Source of the DNA: Pseudomonas entomophila
GTDB lineage: Bacteria > Pseudomonadota > Gammaproteobacteria > Pseudomonadales > Pseudomonadaceae
DNA length: 64,000 bases
Reading direction: 5' to 3'
Assembly: GCF_018417595.1 (NCBI RefSeq)
Contig: NZ_CP070982.1
Location: 2,934,001 to 2,998,000, forward strand
Below the pieces are notes generated by a model that saw only the letters and a list, made by a program, of their open reading frames with translations, had not been told where the DNA came from and made no database searches. Below, in pieces: positions 16,786 through 25,492 of this stretch. The first letter of the stretch is position 1, and every line of letters begins with the position of its first letter. A program made the translations under genes and the position numbers.

Positions 16786-18238
16786 ACTGGATCGTTTCCA
16801 TGAGCGGTTGTCAGCCTATGCACGTGATCATGCTGGAGCAGTGGCGGTGCAGGGGCAGACCCGACGCTACACCTATCAGCAGTTGCTCGGTGAGGTAGGC
16901 CTGCGCGCCCATGCCCTGCGTCGGCAACCGGCAGGTGCATTGGTATTGGCCCTGGACAACGGCCCTGAGCTGCTGTTCTGGGATTTGGCCGCCTTGTTCG
17001 CCGAGCGCCCCTGCGTGATCGTGCCGTCGTTCTTCAGTACGGCGCAGTTCGCCCACTGCATCGCCCAGAGCGGCGCATCAACCGTATTGTGCGCGGCGCA
17101 GTGGACGCCGCAGCTGGCGCGGGAAGGTTTTGCCCAGCATGGCGAGTTCTGGGTGCGCGAGGGCTCGACGGGCGTTGAGTTGCCTGTTGGCACGGCCAAG
17201 ATCACCTACACCTCTGGTAGCACCGCAAGCCCCAAGGGCGTGTGCCTGGGCGCTGAGGCCATGCTGCGTGTAGCACGTGAACTGGAGGCCGCCAGCCGGC
17301 CCACCGAACCACAGCGGTACCTGGCGGTACTGCCTCTGGGTGTATTGCTGGAGAACCTGGGTGTATACGCCGCGCTGATGGCGGGTGCGTGCGTGCAGCT
17401 TTATCCGCAACAACAGTTGGGCATGGGGGGCGCAAGCCAGGTGGATTTCAAGCGCTTGCTGGGTGCTATTGCCCTCAGCGGCGCCCAGAGCCTGATCCTT
17501 GTGCCACAACTGTTGATGGGGCTGGTCACGGCAATCGAGCGCGGGCTGATGCGCGTTGGCCCGTTGCGTTTCGTGGCGGTGGGCGGTGCCCGGGTATCGC
17601 CAAGCCTGCTGGCACGGGCCGAGGCGGTTGGTCTACCGGTGTTCGAAGGCTACGGTCTGTCCGAATGTGCTTCGGTGGTGGCACTGAACCGCCCCGGGGC
17701 CGTTCGCCCTGGCAGCGTCGGCAAGCCGTTGCCCCATGTGCAAGTGCGCATTGCCGAGGACGGCGAGGTGCTGGTGGCCGGCTCGATATTGCTGGGCTAT
17801 CTGGAGGACGCCCCTGTTACCCAGCAGTGGTGGGCGACGGGCGATCTCGGCCACCTCGACGACGACGGCTACCTGTACCTCGATGGCCGCAAGAAACACC
17901 AGTTCATCACCAGTTTCGGGCGCAACGTCAACCCGGAATGGGTAGAAGCCGAACTCAGTCAGAGTGGTGTCATCGCCCAGGCGTTCGTGCATGGCGAGGC
18001 CTTGCCAAGCAACCTGGCATTGCTCTGGCCATTCGATCCCACCGCCAGCGATGAGGTTATCGAGCAGGCCGTGCAGCAGTGCAACGCACAATTGCCTGAT
18101 TACGCCCGGGTGCATGCCTGGCGCCGCTTACCGACCCCCCTAAACCCTCTGGATGGAACCCTGACAGCCAATGGACGCCTGCGGCGCGAGGCGATCCTGC
18201 AGCGCTACCACGCCCTGTTATCCGACATCTCGTTGTGA
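16775..18238 (+). CDS. AMP-dependent acid ligase (ANL superfamily)
   Basis: This 487-residue adenylating enzyme activates a carboxylic acid with ATP. Motifs in order: P-loop ITYTSGSTASPKGV (143-156), YGLSE (about 294), ATGDLG, GRKKHQFITSFGRNVNPEW (hinge) and, at the C-terminus, LTANGRLRR. In that last motif the usual catalytic lysine (NGK) is an arginine, which may affect adenylation. The size and GRKK...NVNPEWVE hinge resemble long-chain acyl-CoA synthetases, so a fatty acid substrate is plausible. It starts inside the upstream gene. Confidence 0.88.
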   Translation: MPRELDRFHERLSAYARDHAGAVAVQGQTRRYTYQQLLGEVGLRAHALRRQPAGALVLALDNGPELLFWDLAALFAERPCVIVPSFFSTAQFAHCIAQSGASTVLCAAQWTPQLAREGFAQHGEFWVREGSTGVELPVGTAKITYTSGSTASPKGVCLGAEAMLRVARELEAASRPTEPQRYLAVLPLGVLLENLGVYAALMAGACVQLYPQQQLGMGGASQVDFKRLLGAIALSGAQSLILVPQLLMGLVTAIERGLMRVGPLRFVAVGGARVSPSLLARAEAVGLPVFEGYGLSECASVVALNRPGAVRPGSVGKPLPHVQVRIAEDGEVLVAGSILLGYLEDAPVTQQWWATGDLGHLDDDGYLYLDGRKKHQFITSFGRNVNPEWVEAELSQSGVIAQAFVHGEALPSNLALLWPFDPTASDEVIEQAVQQCNAQLPDYARVHAWRRLPTPLNPLDGTLTANGRLRREAILQRYHALLSDISL

Positions 18239-18246
18239 GGTTCACC

Positions 18247-18927
18247 ATGTCCTTTTTCGACACCCTGCAAACACAAACGGCCCAGGAACGGCAGGCTTTG
18301 TTCGCCGTACCGGTGATCCGTGAAGCCTTGGCCGGCCAGGTCAGCCTGGACAGTTACATTGCCTTCCTGACCCAGGCCTACCACCATGTCCGCCACACGG
18401 TTCCGCTGATGATGGCTTGTGGCGCGCGCTTGCCGTCGCGGCTGGAGTGGCTGCGCGGCGCGGTGTGCGAATACATCGATGAGGAGTACGGCCATGAGCA
18501 GTGGATTCTCAACGACATCAAAGCCTGTGGTGGTGATTGGGAGGCGGTGCGTGATGGTCGTCCGGTGCGGTCGATCGAACTGATGGTCGCCTACCTCTAC
18601 GACTTGATCGCCCGCGGCAACCCGGTCGGGCTCTTCGGTATGGTCAACGTGCTCGAAGGCACCAGCATTGCCCTGGCCACCCAAGCGGCGGGCACTATCC
18701 AGAGCACGCTGGCCCTGCCTGATCAGGCGTTCAGCTACCTGAGCTCCCATGGTGCGCTGGACCAGGACCACATGGTGACCTACAAGCAACTGATGGACCG
18801 CCTCGATGATGGCGCGGACCAACAGGCCGTCATCCATGCGGCGAAGGTCGTCTTCCACTTGTACACCGAGATGTTCCAGGGTTTGCCGCGCGCGGGTCAG
18901 CTAGAGGTGCGCCATGCGCTTGCCTGA
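18247..18927 (+). CDS. Heme-oxygenase-like diiron oxidase (iron-containing redox enzyme family)
   Basis: This 226-residue all-helical TenA/heme-oxygenase-like protein has candidate metal ligands in HDO order: E and H in DEEYGHEQW, E in VNVLEGTS, D and H in LDQDHMVTY. Relatives (UndA, BesC, SznF central domain) use a diiron site with O2 to cut C-C bonds of fatty or amino acids or to hydroxylate nitrogen. The start ATG 18247 has GAGG six bases upstream; GTG 18235 is in frame but poorer. Next to an acid ligase and SDR, it is the likely key oxidative step. Confidence 0.82.
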   Translation: MSFFDTLQTQTAQERQALFAVPVIREALAGQVSLDSYIAFLTQAYHHVRHTVPLMMACGARLPSRLEWLRGAVCEYIDEEYGHEQWILNDIKACGGDWEAVRDGRPVRSIELMVAYLYDLIARGNPVGLFGMVNVLEGTSIALATQAAGTIQSTLALPDQAFSYLSSHGALDQDHMVTYKQLMDRLDDGADQQAVIHAAKVVFHLYTEMFQGLPRAGQLEVRHALA

Positions 18928-19720
18928 ATCCGTGGTGATCCTCACCGGCGCCAGTGGCGGCATTGGCCTGGAGTTGGCCGAGCAGTTGTGCGCTGCCGGT
19001 GCCCAGGTGCTGGCCGTCAGCCGGCATATGGGGAAGCTGGCAGGCCTGATGAATCGATACCCGGATCGTTTACGTTGGCAAGAGGCAGACTTGCGCAGCC
19101 AGGTAGGGCGCGACCTCGTGGTCGGCCGCGCTCGCGAGATGGGCGCGGTGAACGTGCTGATCAACGCGGCCGGCGTCAATCGCTTTGCCTTGCTCGACCA
19201 GTTGGACGAGCACGCGCTCGACGAGTTGCTGGACATCAATCTGAAGGCCCCCTTGCAACTGACACGCGCCTGCCTGCCGCTGCTGCGTGCTCAGTCCAAG
19301 GCACTGGTGGTCAATGTGGGGTCCACCTATGGCTCGATCGGCTACCCTGGCTACGCCACCTACTGCGCCAGCAAGTTCGCCCTGCGCGGTTTCTCCGAGG
19401 CGCTGCGGCGAGAGCTGGCCGACACCACGGTAAATGTCCTGTATGCCGCCCCGCGGGCCACCCGCACGGCCATGAACAGCACGGCCGCGACAGCGCTCAA
19501 CCAAGCGCTGAAAGTCGGCATGGACGACCCGGCGGATGTCGCCCGCGCAGTGCTAGAGGCTGTGCAATCGGAGCGCAGCGAGCTTTATCTCGGCTGGCCG
19601 GAAAAGCTCTTCGTGCGGATCAACGGCATGTTGCCAGGCGTGGTAGACCGGGCACTGCGCAAGCAGCTGCCTGTCATTCGCCGCTACATCGGCAGCCACA
19701 CCAAGGAGTCGATCAAATGA
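18914..19720 (+). CDS. Short-chain dehydrogenase/reductase of the operon
   Basis: This 268-residue SDR has cofactor motif GASGGIG (12-18), NAAGV, and catalytic S, Y and K in GSTYGSIGYPGYATYCASK. The C-terminal extension (LGWPEKLFVRINGMLPGVVD) is typical of SDRs that act on long hydrophobic substrates at the membrane face. It overlaps the diiron oxidase gene by 14 bases and the next gene by four. It probably reduces or oxidises the intermediate made by the oxidase (inference). Confidence 0.88.
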   Translation: MRLPESVVILTGASGGIGLELAEQLCAAGAQVLAVSRHMGKLAGLMNRYPDRLRWQEADLRSQVGRDLVVGRAREMGAVNVLINAAGVNRFALLDQLDEHALDELLDINLKAPLQLTRACLPLLRAQSKALVVNVGSTYGSIGYPGYATYCASKFALRGFSEALRRELADTTVNVLYAAPRATRTAMNSTAATALNQALKVGMDDPADVARAVLEAVQSERSELYLGWPEKLFVRINGMLPGVVDRALRKQLPVIRRYIGSHTKESIK

Positions 19721-20358
19721 AGCGCCTGCTCATTACCAGCTTGCTGGCATTCGCCCCCTGCACCTGGGCATTGGACCAGGCAGGCACCCAGCACTTGAAC
19801 GACCTGCAGCAGCGCTGGGCGCAGATCCAGTATCAACTGCCCAAGGATAAACGTGCCGACGCCTTTGAAAAGCTGTCCGGCGATGCGGCTGCATTCGTTC
19901 ACCAGTACCCCGACACACCCGAGCCGTTGATCTGGGAGGGCATCATCAACAGCAGCTGGGCGGGAGCCATCGGTGGCCTTGGGGCACTGGGCAAGGTCAA
20001 GGCGGCGAAGGCCAGCCTGGAGCAGGCCATGGCACTGAACCCCGATGCCCTGCAGGGCTCGGCCTACACCAGCCTGGGCACGCTGTACGACCAGGTTCCC
20101 GGCTGGCCAATCGGTTTCGGCGATGCCGACAAGGCTGACGTTTTGCTGCGCAAGGCCCTGCAGATCAACCCCAACGGTATCGACAGCAACTATTTCTGGG
20201 CTGATCATCTGTACCGGCAAAAGCGCTACCCGGAGGCTACCGCAGCTCTGCACAAAGCCCTGCAAGCACCGCCCCGGCCAGGGCGTGAGCTGGCAGACCA
20301 GGGCCGACGTACCGATATCGATGCTTTACTCAAGGCGATCAAGGACAAACAGGACTGA
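19717..20358 (+). CDS. Periplasmic TPR-like protein of the operon
   Basis: This 213-residue protein has a signal peptide (MKRLLITSLLAFAPCTWA, cleavage before LDQAG). The mature part is helical with TPR-like units (AKASLEQAMALNPDALQGSA, DVLLRKALQINPNGID, PEATAALHKALQ) and ends KDKQD. No enzymatic motif is seen. It may be an adaptor or sensor partner for the kinase encoded two genes on, or handle the product in the periplasm. The start is in an ATGA overlap with the SDR stop. Confidence 0.83.
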   Translation: MKRLLITSLLAFAPCTWALDQAGTQHLNDLQQRWAQIQYQLPKDKRADAFEKLSGDAAAFVHQYPDTPEPLIWEGIINSSWAGAIGGLGALGKVKAAKASLEQAMALNPDALQGSAYTSLGTLYDQVPGWPIGFGDADKADVLLRKALQINPNGIDSNYFWADHLYRQKRYPEATAALHKALQAPPRPGRELADQGRRTDIDALLKAIKDKQD

Positions 20359-20360
20359 AC

Positions 20361-21023
20361 ATGCGGCTGCTGCTGGTTGAGGACGATATCGCACTGGGTG
20401 AAGGGATTTGTGACGGCTTGCGCCAGGAGGGCTACACCCTCGACTGGCTGCGCGACGGTGTCAGCGGCCTGCATGCCCTGCAGCATGAAACCTTCGATCT
20501 GGTGATTCTGGACCTTGGATTGCCGCGCATGGATGGCATCGAACTGCTACGGCGGGTACGCGCCGACGGCGACAGCCTGCCGGTGCTGGTTTTGACCGCA
20601 CGGGATGCGCTGGACGACCGCATCAGCGGCCTCGATGCCGGCGCCGACGATTACTTGGTGAAGCCCTTCGATCTCAACGAGCTCAAGGCACGCCTGCGCG
20701 CCTTGCTGCGGCGCAGCACGGGACGCGCCAAGGTACTGATCGAACATGCCGGGGTCAGTCTCGACCCTGCTACCCAGCAAGTGCGCTACAACGGCATGGA
20801 AATCGTGCTGACCCCGAAGGAATACCTGCTGTTGCACGAGTTGTTGGCGCAACCCGGCAAGGTATTCACCCGTGAGCGCCTGACCCAGCTGCTGTATGGC
20901 TGGGACGAAGAGCCCGAGAGCAATACGCTGGAGGTGAACATCTACCACCTTCGCAAAAAGCTGTTCAACGGTTTGATCCGCACGGTGCGCGGTATCGGCT
21001 ACCTGGTCGAGGCCAAGGCATGA
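20361..21023 (+). CDS. OmpR-family response regulator (QseB/PmrA-like)
   Basis: This 220-residue regulator has an acidic pocket ED (7-9), phosphoacceptor D51 (VILDLGLPRMDG), K101 (DYLVKPFD) and a winged-helix DNA-binding domain (NTLEVNIYHLRKKL, RTVRGIGYLV). Two bases follow the TPR gene stop, and the kinase start overlaps its stop (ATGA). The QseB/PmrA subgroup recognises tandem half-sites with 11-bp period, as seen ahead of the operon. Confidence 0.93.
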   Translation: MRLLLVEDDIALGEGICDGLRQEGYTLDWLRDGVSGLHALQHETFDLVILDLGLPRMDGIELLRRVRADGDSLPVLVLTARDALDDRISGLDAGADDYLVKPFDLNELKARLRALLRRSTGRAKVLIEHAGVSLDPATQQVRYNGMEIVLTPKEYLLLHELLAQPGKVFTRERLTQLLYGWDEEPESNTLEVNIYHLRKKLFNGLIRTVRGIGYLVEAKA

Positions 21024-22384
21024 GCTCGCTGCGCCAACGCACACTGTGGCGAGTGATGCTGTTGCTGCTGCTCGGCACAGGCCTGCTGGTGCTTTACAAC
21101 TACCACGACAGCCGCCGCGAAATTAACGAGGTGTATGACGCCCACCTCGCCCAGAATGCCCGCCTGCTGCAGGGCGTCATGAGCCTGCCGGTGCAGGACG
21201 GCTCGCGTGAGGCGCTGTACCAGGCCTTCAACGAGGCCTTGGGGAGGGCAGGGCGAGATCAGGTGGGGCACCCCTACGAAAGCAAGCTGGCGTTTCAGGT
21301 CTGGCAGGACGGCGGGGCGCTTATGGTGCATACACCCAGTGCGCCGACACTCGATTCGCCACCAACGACGCCAGGCTTCTACGATTTCACCAGCGCCGGC
21401 GAACAATGGCGTGGTTTCGTCCTGCCGGTACCGGAAAAGCACTGGGTGATCTGGGTCGGCGAACGTGATGATGTGCGCTACGACCTGATCGAGCGCATTG
21501 TTCGCCATACCCTGTTTCCGTTTCTGCTCGGCAGCCTGGCGTTGGCGCTGCTGGTCTGGGCCGCGATCGGCTGGGGGCTGCGGCCGTTGCAGAACATGGC
21601 CAATGTCATCCGCGGGCGCCACGCCGACTCCCTTGAGCCTTTGCAACTGGTGCCGCTACCTTCGGAGCTTGAGCCGATGCAGGCTGCCATCAATCGCCTG
21701 TTGGCACAGATCGACGACCTGCTACGGCGTGAGCACCGGTTCATTGCCGATGCCGCTCACGAAATGCGCACGCCACTGGCCGTCCTGCGCCTGCATGCAC
21801 AGAACGCACTGGCTGCCAGCAACGACATGGAGCGGCAAAAAGCGTTGGGGTTCCTGATGGGTGGGGTCGACCGGCTGACCCGGGTGGTCAACCAGTTGCT
21901 GACACTGGCCCGCGTCGAGCCAAGACTGGGGCCGCGCGGCAATACCCTGGTCGATCTGGCTGAAGTGGTCACCGACACCCTGGCCGACCTGACACCGTGG
22001 ATACTTGCCCGTGGCCTGGAGCCTTCACTGGACATCAGCGAGGGTGACCATCACCTGGCGATCAATGCCGGCACCCTGGGCATCGCACTGCAGAACCTGG
22101 TGTCCAACGCGGTTGAACATTCACCGCCCGCAGGCCGCATAGCGGTGTCACTCCGGCGCCTGGACAACGCTTTCGAGCTGGTGGTCGAGGATGAGGGGCC
22201 GGGCATCGATGAAGCAAGCCTTTCCCGTGTGTTCGAACGCTTCTACAGCCGCAACAACCCCAACGGTGCGGGCCTTGGGCTGTCGATCGTTGCGACCATT
22301 ATCGACCGCCTTGGCGGGCAGGTGCGCCTGGAGAATCGAGCAGGGGGAGGGCTGGCCGCCACCTTGGTGCTGCCAATGGGTTGA
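21020..22384 (+). CDS. Sensor histidine kinase (QseC-like)
   Basis: This 454-residue inner-membrane kinase has TM1 about 10-27, a periplasmic 2CSK_N-type sensor of about 130 residues, TM2 about 167-188, a HAMP-like linker, the H-box ADAAHEMRTPL with H247, and ATPase boxes NLVSNAVEHS, DEGPGI and GAGLGLSIV. It is the partner of the regulator immediately upstream. Sensor signal unknown; being the last gene of the biosynthetic operon suggests it responds to the product or its precursor. Convergent with the next gene. Confidence 0.93.
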   Translation: MSSLRQRTLWRVMLLLLLGTGLLVLYNYHDSRREINEVYDAHLAQNARLLQGVMSLPVQDGSREALYQAFNEALGRAGRDQVGHPYESKLAFQVWQDGGALMVHTPSAPTLDSPPTTPGFYDFTSAGEQWRGFVLPVPEKHWVIWVGERDDVRYDLIERIVRHTLFPFLLGSLALALLVWAAIGWGLRPLQNMANVIRGRHADSLEPLQLVPLPSELEPMQAAINRLLAQIDDLLRREHRFIADAAHEMRTPLAVLRLHAQNALAASNDMERQKALGFLMGGVDRLTRVVNQLLTLARVEPRLGPRGNTLVDLAEVVTDTLADLTPWILARGLEPSLDISEGDHHLAINAGTLGIALQNLVSNAVEHSPPAGRIAVSLRRLDNAFELVVEDEGPGIDEASLSRVFERFYSRNNPNGAGLGLSIVATIIDRLGGQVRLENRAGGGLAATLVLPMG

Positions 22385-22430
22385 CTCCAGCGGCCGCCAA
22401 GCACCTTGCTGGCAGGTAGCTCTTGAGTAT

Positions 22431-23669
22431 CTACAAGAGTAGTCCCAGCCATACCGCCCCAAGAATGACCAACTGACCGGGAATGAGATAGCGAGCGAAG
22501 CGGAAACCGCCGTTACTCAAAGCCAGGCCGCATTTAGTCAACGTGTTCGCGGTCAATGCGAGTAATCCCGATATCGCCAGATCATCAGTACCGAGCTTTC
22601 CGGCGATGACCAGCGAGGCGATCGAGGCAGTGGCCGCATGCACATCGGCCAAGCCGCTGACGAACGCCGCGACGCTCACGCCGTTGTGGCCCAGGTGCTG
22701 AAGAAGAAATGCCGAGAGCAACGAGATGCCGGTTATGGCAGCGGTGACGGCCAGAGCTGTCCACAGACTGAACGCGCCATCCCCCGCAGACGCCGTCGCC
22801 CCGCCATGAGCCGAGCGCCAAGGCGCCAGTAGAAACACACCATAGACAAGTGTGACCAGCACACCGAGCCAGATTGATGGCCAGAAAGGCTCGAGCAAGC
22901 GACGGTCAACGATGCTCAGCACGAGGGCAAATTGCGTGAGGGTGGCAAGATTGGACAAGACGGCAGCCCCGGCAAATGGCCTGGCAGCAGCGCTTTGCTG
23001 GCGAGCGCGGTGTGCAAGCAAGGCAATGGTGGCAGAGCCTGAGGCAAAGCCTGAGGCGATCGCGCTCAAGGGCAATCCGTACCGAGGCCCCATCAGGCGC
23101 ATGGCGATATGCCCCAAGGCGCCCACGGCCATCAGCAAGACCACCAGGTTACAAATCGTGCGCGGGTTGAGCACGTTGTAAGGGCCTAGAAACTGGTCCG
23201 GGGTCAACGGCAGCACCACCAATGCCACCGTTGACAGCAGCAAACCATCGCGCAGTTCTTGCTCGCTCAGCTGCTGCAGCACGAAATGGTGCAATTCGCG
23301 TCGCAGCGCCAACAGCACGGTCAGTACCACGCCGGCAGCTGCGGCAAGCTCAGGTTCATTCAGGCTCAGCGCGCCCAGGGTCAGCACCAGGAGCAGCGCA
23401 ATTTCACTGGTAATGTCAGGGTCGTTGTCGGCATGGTTGCGGTAATGCGTGCACAGCATCAGTACCAGGCCCAGACTCGCCACCGCGACCAGCACCACGC
23501 CTGCCAACACCATGCTGAGGTAGCCCAGCAACGCGGTGATAGCGAAGGTGCGCAGCCCAGCGGCAGCCTGGTTTTCGTTACGGCCCTTCCTGCGCTCGCG
23601 CTCAAGCCCCACCAGCATGCCGATGCCCAACGCCACGGCACCGTGGCCGACATTCACGGTGTCGAGCAT
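22431..23669 (-). CDS. MgtC/SapB N-domain plus DUF4010 membrane protein
   Basis: This about 412-residue polytopic membrane protein has an N-terminal MgtC/SapB-like part (GIGMLVGLERERRKG, AAGLRTFAITALLGYLS) and a C-terminal DUF4010 (GASGSATIA-like FASGSATIALLAHRAR, VSGLADVHAATASIASL, LTANTLTKCGLAL). About 12 helices are visible. The substrate is unknown; the conserved Asp/Thr-rich helices suggest ion transport. The start at 23669 overlaps the FNR gene stop; an ATG at 23699 is also in frame. It is the last gene of an FNR-type operon. Confidence 0.85.
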   Translation of the reverse strand: MLDTVNVGHGAVALGIGMLVGLERERRKGRNENQAAAGLRTFAITALLGYLSMVLAGVVLVAVASLGLVLMLCTHYRNHADNDPDITSEIALLLVLTLGALSLNEPELAAAAGVVLTVLLALRRELHHFVLQQLSEQELRDGLLLSTVALVVLPLTPDQFLGPYNVLNPRTICNLVVLLMAVGALGHIAMRLMGPRYGLPLSAIASGFASGSATIALLAHRARQQSAAARPFAGAAVLSNLATLTQFALVLSIVDRRLLEPFWPSIWLGVLVTLVYGVFLLAPWRSAHGGATASAGDGAFSLWTALAVTAAITGISLLSAFLLQHLGHNGVSVAAFVSGLADVHAATASIASLVIAGKLGTDDLAISGLLALTANTLTKCGLALSNGGFRFARYLIPGQLVILGAVWLGLLL

Positions 23670-24475
23670 GGTGCCTTCAGGGTGACCTTGGCCTGCCATT
23701 CACTGCCGCCTTGCTGCAGCGCCATCAGTGCAGGCATGTCGAGAATTTCCACCAGCCTGCCATGGAGGTCGACGATACCCAGCGCACGCAGGCGGGCGAC
23801 GGACCGGCACACGGTCTCCAAGCGCAAGCCCAGGTACGAGGCCATGTCTTCCCGGGACATCCGCAACATGAAGCCGTGGGCAGAGTAGCCGCGGCTGACG
23901 AAGCGCCCGGACAGCTCCACCAGGAAGCCCGCCAAGCGCTGTTCCGCAGTAAGATTGCACAGCATCAGCACGCGCTTGTGTTCACGCACGATCTCCCGGC
24001 TCATCAAGCGATTCAGGCTTTGTTGCAGGAACGGAAAGTCGCGCGCCAGGGCTTGCAAGCGGTGATAGGGGACGGGGCAGACTTCGCTGTCTTCCAGGGC
24101 AATGGCGTCGCAGACATGGTGCTCTGTGGCAATGGCATCGAGGCCGAGCACATCACCCGGCATCCAGAAATTGATCACCACGCCTTGGCCCTCGGCGGTG
24201 TTCAGGCTGGTCTTGAAACTGCCGCAACGTACGGCATAGAGCAGGGTCAGCGGATCGTTGGCATTGAACAGCGCGGCGCCCTTTCGAATGCGCAGGCGTG
24301 GACCTATCAATGCACCCAGGCAGCTGTTGTCATGAATGGGCAGGCCAGTGGGCAGGCACAGGCCGCTGACCCGGCAATCCCGGCACAGGGCCGCCGACGG
24401 CTTCAGGTGAATGGGGGTTGCCATGTGCGATGCGTGGGGTGAGTCGAGCAGCGTGACCTTCAGCTGGCTGGACAT
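23654..24475 (-). CDS. CRP/FNR regulator, 4Fe-4S ANR paralogue with altered recognition helix
   Basis: This 273-residue protein has the FNR cysteine set: C31, C34, C40 (CRDCRVSGLC) and C133 (SEVCPVPY), so an O2-labile cluster is expected. The cNMP-like beta barrel spans about 60-150. In the DNA-recognition helix the sequence is LETVCR, where FNR/ANR have ETISR or ETVSR, so the serine that contacts the TTGAT box is a cysteine. GGAGG lies seven bases before ATG 24475. It resembles the extra FNR proteins known in P. putida KT2440. Confidence 0.9.
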   Translation of the reverse strand: MSSQLKVTLLDSPHASHMATPIHLKPSAALCRDCRVSGLCLPTGLPIHDNSCLGALIGPRLRIRKGAALFNANDPLTLLYAVRCGSFKTSLNTAEGQGVVINFWMPGDVLGLDAIATEHHVCDAIALEDSEVCPVPYHRLQALARDFPFLQQSLNRLMSREIVREHKRVLMLCNLTAEQRLAGFLVELSGRFVSRGYSAHGFMLRMSREDMASYLGLRLETVCRSVARLRALGIVDLHGRLVEILDMPALMALQQGGSEWQAKVTLKAPCSTP

Positions 24476-24477
24476 TT

Positions 24478-24726
24478 TCAGGCCTCCTTCGCACTTCGGA
24501 GGCTGCCTTGGCCCCTTGCGCCAGTATGGGTGCCATGTGCGGCGGCAAACCCGGTACGAGGCGCCCCATCAGCCAGCATGTCAAGCGAGTGGGGGGCATT
24601 GAGTCGGCTTGTGAGACGCTCGACAAACTGCTCGGCTTCGGCGGCCGTGTTGAAGCCCACCCGCCAGTCATCCATATGCACCCACCAGCGCTTCAGCTCG
24701 GTGTTCCTCTCGACATAGACGTTCAT
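24478..24726 (-). CDS. Small hypothetical protein upstream of the FNR gene
   Basis: This 82-residue protein begins MNVYVERNTELKRWWVHMDD with GGAGG five bases before the start. The first 45 residues look folded (a beta hairpin then helix AEAEQFVERLTSRL, reminiscent of small DUF2188-type proteins) while the rest is low-complexity. It ends two bases before the FNR paralogue start, so they are co-transcribed. I do not recognise the family with certainty. Confidence 0.65.
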   Translation of the reverse strand: MNVYVERNTELKRWWVHMDDWRVGFNTAAEAEQFVERLTSRLNAPHSLDMLADGAPRTGFAAAHGTHTGARGQGSLRSAKEA

Positions 24727-24926
24727 CAGCGCCTCCCAAGTATAGCCAGGTCAACAATGCACAATGAAAGCGTCCATGCCGGTAGCGCAGGTGAAACTCA
24801 GGGCGTGATCGCCACTTTCATCACTTGTCGACGAATACCGCTGCCTTCTTGAGCGCGTGGCACACCTGCAGAGACTGAATTTGTTGTTGCCATGGGGATA
24901 AGGTGCGCCAGCGAAGTCTCGAAGCA

Positions 24927-24940
24927 TTGATCCGCGTCAA
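24927..24940. promoter_or_regulatory. ANR/FNR box TTGATCCGCGTCAA
   Basis: One mismatch from TTGAT-N4-ATCAA. It lies 200 bp upstream of the small hypothetical gene, farther than the other boxes. The surrounding 24727-25038 gap (312 bp) holds no convincing gene. Confidence 0.65.
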
Positions 24941-25038
24941 GTTCCTGCGCCAAGGGCAATGCCATTTGTCCGAAGGGGGCTCCCGTTGGTAAACATCATG
25001 CGTGCAAGGCGTGGGTGGGGGGTGCGCCGAACCGGCCG

Positions 25039-25482
25039 CTATTTGGCTTTCCAGTACTTCTGCATTTCCAGGAACAGGAATGAAGCGGTCCAGGTAATCA
25101 GCACCAGGCCGGTCAAGCCCTGCAGGCCCGTGAGGTACTTGAGGTGCCCGCTAGGGGCGACATCACCGAAGCCGATGGTGGTGTAGGTGGTGAAGGAAAA
25201 GTACACGCAGTCCAGTAAACTGCCGTCGAAATTGCCGCTTAGCGTGCCCCAGCCCTCGGCATGGACCATCAGGTAGTAGGCCAGGGCAAAACACCAGACC
25301 TCCAGGGCATGGGCCAGCAGGGCACCGAACACGCCCGCCACGATGCGAAACCGGCTCCAGAGCTTGAGGCGGGGTAGCCAGTCATTCAGGCGCAGCAGGC
25401 ATTCGTAGTGAATGATCACCACCAGAATCACGACCAGCATGTTGATCAGCGTGACGGTAAGCATCGCCGGTACTCTTGCCAT
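25039..25482 (-). CDS. Two-helix potassium channel family protein
   Basis: This 147-residue membrane protein has helices about 7-27, 47-70 and 115-135 and the K+ selectivity filter TTIGFGD in the pore loop (YFSFTTYTTIGFGDVAP). It lacks an RCK or cNMP domain, so gating is not obvious. It follows the FtsH-like gene by ten bases and should be co-expressed from the ANR box at 27396. An ATG six codons in (25464) is an alternative start. Confidence 0.88.
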   Translation of the reverse strand: MARVPAMLTVTLINMLVVILVVIIHYECLLRLNDWLPRLKLWSRFRIVAGVFGALLAHALEVWCFALAYYLMVHAEGWGTLSGNFDGSLLDCVYFSFTTYTTIGFGDVAPSGHLKYLTGLQGLTGLVLITWTASFLFLEMQKYWKAK

Positions 25483-25492
25483 GACTGGCGGT

